Below, piece by piece: positions 34,106 to 42,430 of a stretch of DNA of 64,000 nt. Each line of letters starts with the position of its first letter. Positions within the stretch are counted from its first letter, which is position 1. Location of the stretch: NCBI RefSeq assembly GCF_014646255.1, contig NZ_BMNC01000001.1, positions 937,722-1,001,721 of the forward strand, in the 5' to 3' direction. Under the pieces are notes generated by a model. The model was not told the origin of the DNA. It did no database searches and saw only the letters and a program-made list of their open reading frames with translations. Made by a program: the position numbers and the translations under genes. This DNA is from Lentzea pudingi (lineage in GTDB: Bacteria > Actinomycetota > Actinomycetes > Mycobacteriales > Pseudonocardiaceae).

Positions 34106-34621
34106 TCACCCCGTAGCACCCCTGCCGCTGAACGTGCCCGGCCGTCCTTTGTGGACGCCGGGTACGTTCGTCCGCATGAAGCGCGCCGTCGCACGAGGAC
34201 TCCGCAACACGTGCAGCTTCGCGTCGCCGGCGTGGGTCGCGATCGATTCGAGCAGCAGCGGCCGGGACTTGCGGCGCCACGACCACACCCAGCGCCAGAA
34301 CTCGGCGTTCTCCCGCGACCGCAGCAACGCCCGCCAGGCGCAGCGCGGGAACGAGTAGTCGAGCAGCAGCACGGTGTCCGCCCTGGCGAGCCGGACCTCC
34401 AGGACGTCGTAGGGACCCAGGTCCCCGTCCATGACCCACTCGTCCCCGGTGGCGAGCTCGCCCTGGACGATGGCCCAGAGGTCGTGGGGAGTCGGCTCCA
34501 GGTCCGGGCCCCAGAAGTGCTTGTCCAGCTCGATGACGGGGAGCCCGGTTGCGGTGCCCAGCGCGGTCGCGAGAGTGGACTTCCCGGCGCCGCCACGGCC
34601 CAGGATGACGACGCGTTTCAT
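34106..34621 (-). CDS. Small P-loop kinase/ATPase (FlaR/adenylate-kinase-like)
   Basis: 171 residues. Walker A GRGGAGKSTLA at the N-terminus, ELDKHFWGP, and a Lid/Arg region RWVWSWRRKSRPLL. It resembles the so-called topology-modulation (FlaR-like) P-loop kinases, whose phosphate acceptor is unknown. ATG 34621. It lies 30 nt downstream of the histidine kinase, so it may share its transcript. The 202 bp between it and the amine oxidase hold nothing recognisable. Confidence 0.8.
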   Translation of the reverse strand: MKRVVILGRGGAGKSTLATALGTATGLPVIELDKHFWGPDLEPTPHDLWAIVQGELATGDEWVMDGDLGPYDVLEVRLARADTVLLLDYSFPRCAWRALLRSRENAEFWRWVWSWRRKSRPLLLESIATHAGDAKLHVLRSPRATARFMRTNVPGVHKGRPGTFSGRGATG

Positions 34622-34651
34622 GACCGTGATCGTGCCAGAGGGGCCTCCGGC

Positions 34652-36061
34652 TCACGCGTGCGCGGGCTGGTGCTCGCCGAAGATGAGGCCCCAGTCGAGG
34701 TCCGGCGCGGGAGCCGGGCGGGGTTCGGGGATGTGGCCGTGGGTCGGCACGATCGAGCCGTTGAGGAACTGCCACACCTCGTCACCCGCGCGTTGCTGAG
34801 CCAGCGAGGTGGCCTTCCTGGGCTGCGGGATGCCGGTCGGGATCGTCGCCACGAAACGGATGCCGCGGAACCCGTCGGCGTCGGTGGCCTCCAGCGTGCC
34901 CTGGTGCCGGGTCGCGATGCGGCGGGCGATCGCGAGTCCGAGGCCGGCGCCTCCCGCGGCACGGGTGCGGGCCTCGTCGAGGCGGGTGAACCGGTCGAAG
35001 ACGCGGTCGCGGTCCGCCTCGGGGATGCCGGGGCCGTCGTCGATGACCTCCAGCGTCGCCGACGTGCCTCCGCGCAGGCGCACGACCACCTCGGTGCCCG
35101 CGTGCCGTTCGGCGTTGTCGAGGAGGTTGCCGAGAAGGCGGGACAGCTGGGCACGCCGGCCGGGCACGAGCACCTGGTCGTCGGCCTCCAGGGTGACCAT
35201 GGCCCGGCGGGCGACCTCACGCTGCACCACGGCGGTCAGGTCGACGGTGTCCTGCCTGTCCAGTGCGTCGGCGTCCAGCCTGGCCAGCAGCAACAGGTCC
35301 GTGGTAAGCTCCTGCAGGCGTTCGGCGTCCTCCAGCGCGGCCTTGACGACGGTGGGCCAGTCCGCCATGTGCGGGTGCTGGAGCGCGATCTCCAGCTCGG
35401 CCCTCAGCGCGGCGAGGGGGCTGCGCAGCTCGTGCGAGGCGTCCGCGACGAACCTGCGGGTGTCCTCGACGGCGTGGTGCACCCGGTCGAGCGTCTCGTT
35501 CAGGGTGGCGCCCAGCCGGGCGATCTCGTTGTCGGACGACGGCACCGGGACGCGCCGGGTGAGGTTGTGCTCGTTGATCTCGGCCACCTCGGCGCGCATC
35601 GCCTCGACCGGCCGCAGCACCCGGTTCGCCGCGGCGAGCACCGTGACCGACACGAGCGCGGTGATGGAGGCGAGCACGCCGAGCAGCGCCAGCGTGGCGC
35701 TGTTGAGGCGCTCCTGGGCGTCGGCGGCGATCGCGAGCGCCTCGTCCTGCTCGCGCCGGGGTCCGTCGCCGGCCTGCTCGAACCGGGTGCCCGTGGCGTC
35801 GGTGAACGGCCACAGCGACAAGGCCGGTCGTACCTCGGTGCTCGCGTACCGGACGGACATGGCCGGCGTGGCCACGGGCGCGTGCCGGAGCAGTTCGACG
35901 CAACTCCGGGTGGAACACATGAAGTGCACGCGTGAGTTGTCCGCGGTCTGGACGGCGATCTCCTGCCGTTGCGACACGAGCATCAGCACCCCGGCGAGGC
36001 CGATCAGCACCCCGGTGAACACCGTGGCCAGCACGGTCACCCTGACCTGGAGCGACCTCAT
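34652..36061 (-). CDS. Membrane sensor histidine kinase of an OmpR-type system
   Basis: 469 residues. TM1 about 8-30, an extracytoplasmic domain with two cysteines (FMCSTRSCVELL), TM2 about 128-150, HAMP, HisKA (FVADASHELRSPLAALRAE), HATPase_c (LLGNLLDNAERHA, DDGPGIPE, GAGLGLAIARRI). An unusual 55-residue Pro-rich tail follows the ATPase, ending in GLIFGEHQPAHA. ATG 36061 overlaps the regulator stop (ATGA). It senses an envelope signal and phosphorylates the adjacent regulator. Confidence 0.92.
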   Translation of the reverse strand: MRSLQVRVTVLATVFTGVLIGLAGVLMLVSQRQEIAVQTADNSRVHFMCSTRSCVELLRHAPVATPAMSVRYASTEVRPALSLWPFTDATGTRFEQAGDGPRREQDEALAIAADAQERLNSATLALLGVLASITALVSVTVLAAANRVLRPVEAMRAEVAEINEHNLTRRVPVPSSDNEIARLGATLNETLDRVHHAVEDTRRFVADASHELRSPLAALRAELEIALQHPHMADWPTVVKAALEDAERLQELTTDLLLLARLDADALDRQDTVDLTAVVQREVARRAMVTLEADDQVLVPGRRAQLSRLLGNLLDNAERHAGTEVVVRLRGGTSATLEVIDDGPGIPEADRDRVFDRFTRLDEARTRAAGGAGLGLAIARRIATRHQGTLEATDADGFRGIRFVATIPTGIPQPRKATSLAQQRAGDEVWQFLNGSIVPTHGHIPEPRPAPAPDLDWGLIFGEHQPAHA

Positions 36062-36729
36062 CGGTCCGCCAGCCGGTAGCCGACGCCGCGCACGGTCGTG
36101 ATGCTCCGCCGGTCGAACGGTGTGTCGATCTTGCGGCGCAGCGCGCTGATGTAGACCTCGACGAGGTTGGGGTCGGGGTCCTGGGCCGCGTCCCACACCC
36201 CGTCGATGATCTCGGACTTGGTGACGACCTCACCCGCGTGCCGGAGCAGGAAGTTCAGCACCGAGAACTCCTTCGCCTTCAGGTCGATCCGCGTGGTGCC
36301 CCGGTGGCACTCCCGGCTGACCGGATCGAGCACCAGGTCGCCCGCCCGCAGCAACACCGGCTGCGCGGTGCGCGACCGCCGGCCCAGCGCCCGGAGCCGG
36401 GCCACCAGCACCACGTACGAGAACGGCTTGGTCAGGTAGTCGTCCGCGCCGGTGTCCAGGCCCTCGGCCTCGTCGAACTCGCCGTCCTTCGCGGTGAGCA
36501 TGAGGATCGGCGTCCACACGCCCGCGTCGCGCAGCTCCTGGCAGACCCGGTAGCCGTTCAGGCCGGGCAGCATGATGTCGAGGACGATCACGTCGTACGG
36601 GTGCTCGCGCGCCCGCCACAGCCCGTCCGTGCCGGTGCGCTCCACGTCGACCGCGAACCCCTCGGCGGTCAGGCCGCGGGTGAGCAGGCCGGCGAGGCGG
36701 GGGTCGTCTTCCACCACGAGCACGCGCAT
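36058..36729 (-). CDS. OmpR/PhoB-family response regulator
   Basis: 223 residues. Receiver with acidic pocket VVEDD, phospho-Asp in VIVLDIMLPGLNG and Lys in DDYLTKPF; C-terminal winged helix (LDPVSRECHRG, LKAKEFSVLNFLL, VEVYISALRRKID, TVRGVGYRL). ATG 36729 starts directly at MRVLVVEDD; ATG 36747 is an alternative. Repeated TTCAG motifs upstream are a likely self-binding site shared with the divergent DUF4082 gene. Confidence 0.93.
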   Translation of the reverse strand: MRVLVVEDDPRLAGLLTRGLTAEGFAVDVERTGTDGLWRAREHPYDVIVLDIMLPGLNGYRVCQELRDAGVWTPILMLTAKDGEFDEAEGLDTGADDYLTKPFSYVVLVARLRALGRRSRTAQPVLLRAGDLVLDPVSRECHRGTTRIDLKAKEFSVLNFLLRHAGEVVTKSEIIDGVWDAAQDPDPNLVEVYISALRRKIDTPFDRRSITTVRGVGYRLADR

Positions 36730-36773
36730 GGGGGCAGCCTGCCGCATCGATCATGATCGCGTCCTGAAATCCG

Positions 36774-36802
36774 GTTCAGGATCGTTCAGCGTCCTTTCAG
36801 GT
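36774..36802. promoter_or_regulatory. Direct-repeat operator (TTCAG, 10-11 bp apart)
   Basis: TTCAGG at 36775-36780, TTCAGC at 36785-36790 and TTTCAGG ending near 36801 are in direct repeat about one helical turn apart, the layout bound by OmpR/PhoB-type dimers. It lies between the response regulator (divergent) and the secreted DUF4082 gene, so it can control both. Confidence 0.6.
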
Positions 36803-37010
36803 TCACCCTGGCAGTCTCTGCGTCGTGGACGAGGGGATCCACGACCGGGGGAGAAGGTGGCGGCGGCGCCGGGGGGCGTTGCTGCCACCTTCTGGTCCGT
36901 CCGCACGATCACCGCTGCGCTGGTCGCCGCACCGTGTAGCGAGCCGATCACTTCGCGCGATCCAGCTCAGGGAACCGTCCCCGTGCGCACGCGATCGCGA
37001 GGAGAAACGC

Positions 37011-37919
37011 ATGTCCCGGCAGGTCATGATCGTCGCACCCCCACCGGCCCGCGTCAGACCGATGTGGCGCAAGGTGCTGGCCGTCGCCGCGGCGGCCCTG
37101 CTGCTGTCCTCCGGCACGGCCCGCGCGGCGGCCCCGCTCCCGCAGTCGCACCTCTACACGCCCTCGAACAACGGCCACACCGAGGTCGGTGAACCCGTGC
37201 TGATCTCGGGAGGCGGCTACGAGCAGACGGGGCCCGGCGCGCTGCAGGACTACCAGGTGTCGGTGGACGGCGGAGCCACCTGGAACTCCGGCCACCGGAC
37301 CGGCACCATCCCGCTGGGCGGGGAGACCGGGATCGCGCAGGCGTTGTGGGAGTACGTGTTCACCCCGCAGGAGGCCGGCGTCTACACGATCGTCAGTCGC
37401 GTCAACACCGACACCGTGTACGGCCAGGTCTCCGCGCCGCGGACGTTGTACGTCGGCGTGCCCGGACCGACTCCCACGGGCTGCTACCAGTGCGGTTACT
37501 ACACCCACAACCCCGTCAAGAACGAGGACGAGGGAGTGGTCCTGGAGCTCGGCCTGAGGTTCCGCGTCGATCGGCCGGGCACCATCACCAGGGTCATCAC
37601 CTCGTGGAACTCCAACGAGGCCGGCAGAGTGCGCCTGTGGCGTGGTGACGGGACGTTGCTGGCCGACCGGCAGGTGTCCACGCCGTACGCTGAACCGTTC
37701 CCCACGCCCGTGGCGGTGGTGCCGGGGGAGGAGTACGTCGCGTCGTTCACCTCGTGGCGCGGGCGGTACCGGACGAGCGAGAACACCTTCCCGGCGACGG
37801 TGATCCAGTCGCCCTTCGTCCTTCCCGCGCACGCCGGGGTCTGCAGCTACGACGGCGGGTTCCCGACCCGGACCTGGAACGACAGCCACTACTGGGTCAG
37901 CCCGGAGTTCCAGTCCTGA
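37011..37919 (+). CDS. Secreted DUF4082-domain protein
   Basis: 302 residues. Signal peptide to about residue 40 (WRKVLAVAAAALLLSSGTARA). An Ig-like N-terminal part (VSVDGGATWNSG, VYTIVSRVNTDT), then a DUF4082-type beta-sandwich (LELGLRFRVDRPGTITRV, TSWNSNEAGRVRLWRGDGTLLA, YVASFTSWRGRY). DUF4082 often adjoins carbohydrate-binding modules; here it stands alone. ATG 37011 has GGAG upstream. Likely target of the divergent two-component system. Confidence 0.82.
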   Translation: MSRQVMIVAPPPARVRPMWRKVLAVAAAALLLSSGTARAAAPLPQSHLYTPSNNGHTEVGEPVLISGGGYEQTGPGALQDYQVSVDGGATWNSGHRTGTIPLGGETGIAQALWEYVFTPQEAGVYTIVSRVNTDTVYGQVSAPRTLYVGVPGPTPTGCYQCGYYTHNPVKNEDEGVVLELGLRFRVDRPGTITRVITSWNSNEAGRVRLWRGDGTLLADRQVSTPYAEPFPTPVAVVPGEEYVASFTSWRGRYRTSENTFPATVIQSPFVLPAHAGVCSYDGGFPTRTWNDSHYWVSPEFQS

Positions 37920-37933
37920 CGAGGCTTCTCCTC

Positions 37934-38731
37934 CTACGCGGCTGGTTCCACGGCGGGCGCCTTCCTCGCCGTGAGCTTGGCGGCCAACGCCGTCCAGAGC
38001 TTCCGGATCGTCGCCGGCGCCTGCTCGGCGCCGTCCGTGAAGAAGACGATGATCGTCACGACGTAGGTGAAGACGATCAGCGAGACCAGGAGAGGACCGG
38101 CGAGGATCGCGACGAACGGCAGGCTCCAGTCCCGCCACCAAGCGGCCGAGGCGAGGAGTGCGAGCCCCAGTACGACGGCGAAGTCGCGTGGCTCCCGGTC
38201 CATCCAGCGCACCCCGAACAGCGACAGCAGCAGTCCGACCTGTGCGGCCATGCCGATGACGACGTGCGGCGCGAGCAGCAGACCCCGGCCCCGGCCGTAG
38301 GAGAGGTACTTCCCGAACGCCACGCCCGCCCAGAACACCCGCCGCCGCACGCGACCGACGCCGGCCTCGGCGAGCGCCTTGCGGAACTCGTAATCGGCCT
38401 TGCTGCGCAACAGGAAGGGATTGCCCTCGCCGGCCTTCTTCGCGATCCGGACGTCCTCGCAGCGCTGGTCGTGCAGCAGGGCGGGCATCAGGTGTGGGCC
38501 GTAGCTGGCGAGCACTCCCCACAGGAACGAGGGCACCGAGGCGAGGTCGGTCGTCGCCTTGCCCTGGTGGGCGCGCACCTCGATCAGCGGGCTGTCGGGG
38601 AGGTACTTCTTCGTGAAGCCGGCGGGGATCCGATACCAGAACGACGACGTGATCTGGAACGTTTTGTCGCCCAAGACCTTCAGGGCGGCCTGCGCGGGTT
38701 CGGTGCACTGCTTGCTGCTGAAGAAGGGCAT
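37934..38731 (-). CDS. DUF1353-like protein with C-terminal membrane segments
   Basis: 265 residues. Residues 1-120 match DUF1353 (FWYRIPAGFTKKYLPDSP, TDLASVPSFLWGVLASYG, PALLHDQRC), a family seen in phages and bacteria, of unknown function. Residues 150-245 hold three to four hydrophobic segments, an uncommon addition. ATG 38731 follows AAAGGGGAC. The stop lies 14 bp from the convergent DUF4082 stop. A phage origin is possible but no other phage gene is near. Confidence 0.75.
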   Translation of the reverse strand: MPFFSSKQCTEPAQAALKVLGDKTFQITSSFWYRIPAGFTKKYLPDSPLIEVRAHQGKATTDLASVPSFLWGVLASYGPHLMPALLHDQRCEDVRIAKKAGEGNPFLLRSKADYEFRKALAEAGVGRVRRRVFWAGVAFGKYLSYGRGRGLLLAPHVVIGMAAQVGLLLSLFGVRWMDREPRDFAVVLGLALLASAAWWRDWSLPFVAILAGPLLVSLIVFTYVVTIIVFFTDGAEQAPATIRKLWTALAAKLTARKAPAVEPAA

Positions 38732-38821
38732 GGTGAAGTCCCCTTTCGGGTTCAGCCCCACCGTGCGGCGGCACGGGGTAGTCCGTAGTCGCGACCAGCC
38801 CCGCCCGCGTTACTCCGAGCG

Positions 38822-39745
38822 CTAAGCGAGCGCGGCGACCGGTTCCACCTTCTGCTTCTCGGCCCGCACCGAGGCGATACCGCCCAGGATCAGCACCCCA
38901 CCCAGCAATTGCAGCGGCGAGAGCCCCTCGCCCAGCAGCAGCCAGGCGAACAGCGAGGCCGACACGACCTCCAGCAGCGCGATGAACGACGCCAGCCGCG
39001 ACCCGAGGATGCCCGAGGCCGTGATGCCGCTCGCGTACGCCAGCGCCGTGCCGACGACCGCGACCACGAGCAGGGGCACCCACCAGGGCGTGGGGGTGCC
39101 GAACAGCGGCACGTCGCCGAAGGTGGCGGTGAACGGCAGCAGGCCGGTGGCGCCGATCAACGCCAGCACCGGTGCGGCGAGCAGCAGGCCCGCGCCGGCC
39201 AGCGCGACCGGGGGCAGGCCGTTGTTGGGGCGGGCGGCGATCACGAAGTACACCGAGCACCCGATGGCGGCGCCGAAAGCCGCTGCCAGGCCGATGGGGT
39301 CGACGGCCTGGATGGCGCCGGGGCCGATCACCAGGACGAGGCCGCCGACCGCCAGCACCGAGCCGACCAGGACGACGGGGGCGGGCGTTCGCCTGCTGAC
39401 GGCCCAGGTGAAGCCGACCAGGATGAGCGGCGCCAGGAACTCGATGAGCAGGGCCGTCGCCACCGGGATCCGCGCGATGGCGGCGAAGTAGAGGACCTGC
39501 GTGACCGCCACGCCGACCAGGCCCATGCCGACCACCGGCCAGCGGGCCTGCCGTAACAACGTCCAGCGGCCGCGCATCAGGACGATGACGAACGGCAGCA
39601 GCACCAGACCCGCGGTGAGGGCACGGGCCGTGACGGCCGCAGCGGGGGACCAGCCGGCTTCGAGCAGTGGTTTGACGAACGCGCCCGAGGTGCCGAACGA
39701 GATGAACGAGATCGCCGCGGCGATCAGGCCCGTGGACTTCGACAT
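38822..39745 (-). CDS. EamA/DMT-family transporter
   Basis: 307 residues with ten membrane helices in two EamA repeats (ISFISFGTSGAFVKPLLEAG, ARALTAGLVLLPFVIVL, ARIPVATALLIEFLAPLILV; ITASGILGSRLASFIALLEV, LLLGEGLSPLQLLGGVLILGG). Drug/metabolite exporter, substrate unknown. ATG 39745. Divergent from a CGNR regulator with an inverted repeat between them. Confidence 0.92.
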   Translation of the reverse strand: MSKSTGLIAAAISFISFGTSGAFVKPLLEAGWSPAAAVTARALTAGLVLLPFVIVLMRGRWTLLRQARWPVVGMGLVGVAVTQVLYFAAIARIPVATALLIEFLAPLILVGFTWAVSRRTPAPVVLVGSVLAVGGLVLVIGPGAIQAVDPIGLAAAFGAAIGCSVYFVIAARPNNGLPPVALAGAGLLLAAPVLALIGATGLLPFTATFGDVPLFGTPTPWWVPLLVVAVVGTALAYASGITASGILGSRLASFIALLEVVSASLFAWLLLGEGLSPLQLLGGVLILGGIASVRAEKQKVEPVAALA

Positions 39746-39778
39746 GGTCGCGTGCCTCCCGGTTCCGGACTACGTCAT

Positions 39779-39812
39779 GGCCTAATCTGGCTTACGCCCC
39801 TGACGCTAGGCC
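39779..39812. promoter_or_regulatory. Inverted repeat between eamA-type gene and CGNR gene
   Basis: GGCCTA at 39779-39784 and TAGGCC at 39807-39812 form 6-bp inverted arms 22 nt apart, just before the AAGGAG of the CGNR gene. A candidate regulator-binding site; the arms are short. Confidence 0.4.
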
Positions 39813-39832
39813 GGTCTCGGTAAGGAGTCAAT

Positions 39833-40387
39833 TTGCGTTTTGCCCCTGACACAGAGGAGTCGCTGGCGTTCCTCGTGGCGCTGTGCAACACGGACCCGTC
39901 GGCGTCCCGCGGCGGCGACGACGAGCTGGCCACGGTCGGGCAGCTCGGGGCCCTGCTCGGCCGGTTCCACTACACGGGGCGCGTGGACGGCGACGAGGCG
40001 GAGCTGCAGGACGTCCACCGCACGCGGACGCTGCTGCGACGCGTGTGGTCGCTCAGCCGCGATGACGCCGTCGAGGCCGTCAACAAGATGCTGCGCGACG
40101 CGAAAGCGCTACCGCACCTCGTGCGGCACGACGACCTCGACTGGCACATGCACGCCACCGAACCCACGTCGCCGCTCGCCGAACGGATGCGGGTCGAGGC
40201 CGCGCTCGCCCTCATCGACGTGATCCGCATGAACGAGATGGGCCGCCTGCGGATCTGCGCGGCCGACGACTGCGAGGGACTCCTGCTCGACCTGTCCCGC
40301 AACGGGTTGAAGCGGTTCTGCACGGTGCGGTGCGGCAACCGGATGAACATGATCGCGTTCCGCGAACGCCGCGCGGACGGGAAGTGA
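39833..40387 (+). CDS. CGNR zinc-finger regulator
   Basis: 184 residues. An N-terminal ABATE-type helical domain (TEESLAFLVALCNT) and a C-terminal CGNR zinc finger: CAADDCEGLLLD, RFCTVRCGNRMNM. These are DNA-binding regulators, commonly beside transporters. TTG 39833 has AAGGAG 7 nt upstream, which fixes the start. Divergent from the EamA transporter, which it probably controls. Confidence 0.9.
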   Translation: MRFAPDTEESLAFLVALCNTDPSASRGGDDELATVGQLGALLGRFHYTGRVDGDEAELQDVHRTRTLLRRVWSLSRDDAVEAVNKMLRDAKALPHLVRHDDLDWHMHATEPTSPLAERMRVEAALALIDVIRMNEMGRLRICAADDCEGLLLDLSRNGLKRFCTVRCGNRMNMIAFRERRADGK

Positions 40388-40510
40388 GCAGGACCGCAAT
40401 CCCTTCCAGCAGTTGAGAAGACTTGTTTTCGCCGCGCGCAAAGTTGTGGCGGACACCGGGACCTCAGCATCGTGGAGAGCGGATCTGCTTTCTGCGAAAG
40501 GAAGTTCGCG

Positions 40511-41421
40511 ATGACCGCACAGCTCTCCGCCACCGTCCGCAAGCTGCGTGCGGGCATCGGCGCGCGGATCGACGGCGTCCGGCTCGGCGGCGATCTGCCC
40601 GACGAGGTCGTGGCCGAGGTCCGCGCGGCCCTGCTGGTGCACAAGGTGGTGTTCTTCTCCGGCCAGGACCACCTCGACGACGCCGGGCAGCTCGCGTTCG
40701 CCCGGCTGCTCGGCGAACCGACGCTCGCGCACCCCACCGTCAAGGGGAGGAGCACGCGAACGTCCTGGCGATCGACTCCGAGCACGGCAAGGCGAACAGC
40801 TGGCACACCGACGTCACGTTCGTCGACCGCGTGCCCGCGATCAGCATCCTGCGTGCGATCGAGCTGCCTCCCTACGGCGGGAGCACGGTGTGGGCGAACA
40901 CGGCCCGCGCGTACGACGAGCTGCCCGAGGCGTTGAAGGCTCTCGCGGACAGGCTGTGGGCGGTGCACACCAACGTCCACGACTACGCGGGCCACGTCGA
41001 CTCGGCCCGGATCGGGGGAGTGGACGTGAAGGAGGAGGCCTACCGCGAGGAGTTCGTGTCGCAGCGGTACGAGACCGAACACCCCCTCGTGCGCGTGCAC
41101 CCCGAGACCGGCGAACGGGCGTTGTTGCTGGGGCACTTCGTGAAGCGGATCGTCGGGGTGAGCCCGGCGGAGTCGAAGGCGATCTTCGAACTGCTGCAGA
41201 ACCGGGTGACGCGGCTCGAGAACACCGTGCGGTGGCAGTGGTCCGGCGGCGACGTGGCGGTGTGGGACAACCGGGCGACGCAGCACTACGGCGTCGCGGA
41301 CCACGACGACCTGCGGCGCCGGCTGCACCGGATCACGATCGCCGGTGACGTGCCGGTGAGCGTCGACGGCGTGGCCGGCACGACGATCGTCGGCGACGCG
41401 GCCCACTTCTCCGCACTCTGA
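40511..41421 (+). pseudogene. TauD/TfdA-family 2-oxoglutarate dioxygenase, frameshifted
   Basis: The N-terminal part ([20 protein letters not shown] to [14 protein letters not shown]) reads in one frame to about 40744; the rest ([26 protein letters not shown] with the Fe-binding His-X-Asp, [12 protein letters not shown]) continues in the -1 frame to the stop. The shift falls in a GGGG run (40744-40747) and is explained by one lost G. Fe(II)/2-oxoglutarate enzymes of this type act on taurine or sulfate esters. It may be a real pseudogene, a strain-level indel or a sequencing error. ATG 40511 has AAAGGAAG upstream. Confidence 0.85.
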
Positions 41422-41438
41422 TGCCCGCCGGGCATCAG
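41418..41438. promoter_or_regulatory. Perfect LysR-type palindrome
   Basis: CTGATGCCCG (41418-41427) and CGGGCATCAG (41429-41438) around one central C. It contains the stop codon of the dioxygenase and lies 20 nt before lysR. The T-N11-A pattern is that of LysR operators. Confidence 0.8.
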
Positions 41439-41458
41439 GGAGTGGTTGGCTGTCCGAT

Positions 41459-42391
41459 GTGGAACTGAGGCAACTGCGGTACGTCGTGTCGGTGGCCGAG
41501 CACGGCAACTTCCGCCGTGCGGCCCAGGCGCTCGGCATGACCCAGCCCTCCCTGTCGCGTCAGGTGGGAGCGGTCGAACGCGAGCTGGGCACCCGGCTGT
41601 TCGAACGGACCGCGCGCGGGGTCGTGGTGACGGCGGCGGGCGCGGTCTACGCCGGGCACGCCCGGCGGGTCCTGGACCAGGTCGAGGCCGGGGCGACCGA
41701 GGCGCGACGGGCGGCCCGCGGGCAGGCGGGCTCGTTGCGCCTCGGCTTCGTCGGGGAGGCGCTGATCGAGCTGCTGCCGTCGTTGCTGGCGCGGTTCCGG
41801 TCGGCGCACCCCGGCGTCGTCCTGGAGTGCCGCGAACTGTCGACCGCCCAGAGCGGCGCGGCACTGCTCGCGGGCGAGATCGACCTGGCGATCAGCCGTG
41901 GCGCACCGGCGGGAGAGGGCGCCGAACGACTGACCGCGGTCCCGGTCGCCGCCGACCACCTCATCGCCGTGTGCCACCGCGGCCACCCCTTCGCGGGCCA
42001 GTCCGCGATCTCGCCCGGTCAGCTGCGCGGCCAGCCGCTGATCGCCGCGCCCGCCGCCGACGAACCCGCGGCGACGCGCGTGCTGGCGTCGTTGATCGAG
42101 ACCGGGAGCGGGGTCACGCACGCGCGCGACGTGCACACGGTGATCGGGCTGGCGGCCTGCGGGATGGGCGTCGGGCTGGTGCCGTCGAGCGTGCGCCGGC
42201 TGGACCGGGCGGAAACAGTCATGGTGGAGGTCGACCCGCCGCTGCGACTGCCCGACCTCACGATGTCCTTCCGCGTCAACGACATCTCACCGCCGCTGGG
42301 CGCCTTCCTGGACGTCACGAGGGCACACTGCCCCGGCACCGGACAGCTCCTCGCCCGGCTGATGCCTCGCAAGCATCAGAAGCGGGGTTGA
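41459..42391 (+). CDS. LysR-type transcriptional regulator
   Basis: 310 residues. N-terminal winged helix (MELRQLRYVVSVAEHGNF, AAQALGMTQPSLSRQV) and a C-terminal effector-binding domain (RLGFVGEALIELLPSLL, IAVCHRGHPFAGQ, ACGMGVGLVPSSV). GTG 41459. A perfect CTGATGCCCG palindrome is just upstream and more copies lie at its 3' end, before the LLM oxidoreductase. It probably controls itself and the downstream gene, perhaps also the dioxygenase. Confidence 0.93.
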   Translation: MELRQLRYVVSVAEHGNFRRAAQALGMTQPSLSRQVGAVERELGTRLFERTARGVVVTAAGAVYAGHARRVLDQVEAGATEARRAARGQAGSLRLGFVGEALIELLPSLLARFRSAHPGVVLECRELSTAQSGAALLAGEIDLAISRGAPAGEGAERLTAVPVAADHLIAVCHRGHPFAGQSAISPGQLRGQPLIAAPAADEPAATRVLASLIETGSGVTHARDVHTVIGLAACGMGVGLVPSSVRRLDRAETVMVEVDPPLRLPDLTMSFRVNDISPPLGAFLDVTRAHCPGTGQLLARLMPRKHQKRG

Positions 42392-42401
42392 CGGGCATCA
42401 G
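42359..42401. promoter_or_regulatory. Further LysR-site copies before LLM gene
   Basis: CTGATGC (42359-42365) and GCATCAG (42373-42379) are inverted 7 nt apart, and GGGCATCAG (42393-42401) is a half-site. All share the core of the 41418-41438 palindrome. Confidence 0.6.
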
Positions 42402-42430
42402 AGGCACGACCGCGGCCCGCAGCGGGTGAC

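Noticed and set aside
36948..39260. 770-codon minus frame
   Set aside because: Shadow crossing the DUF4082, DUF1353 and EamA genes in a wrong frame; no motif.
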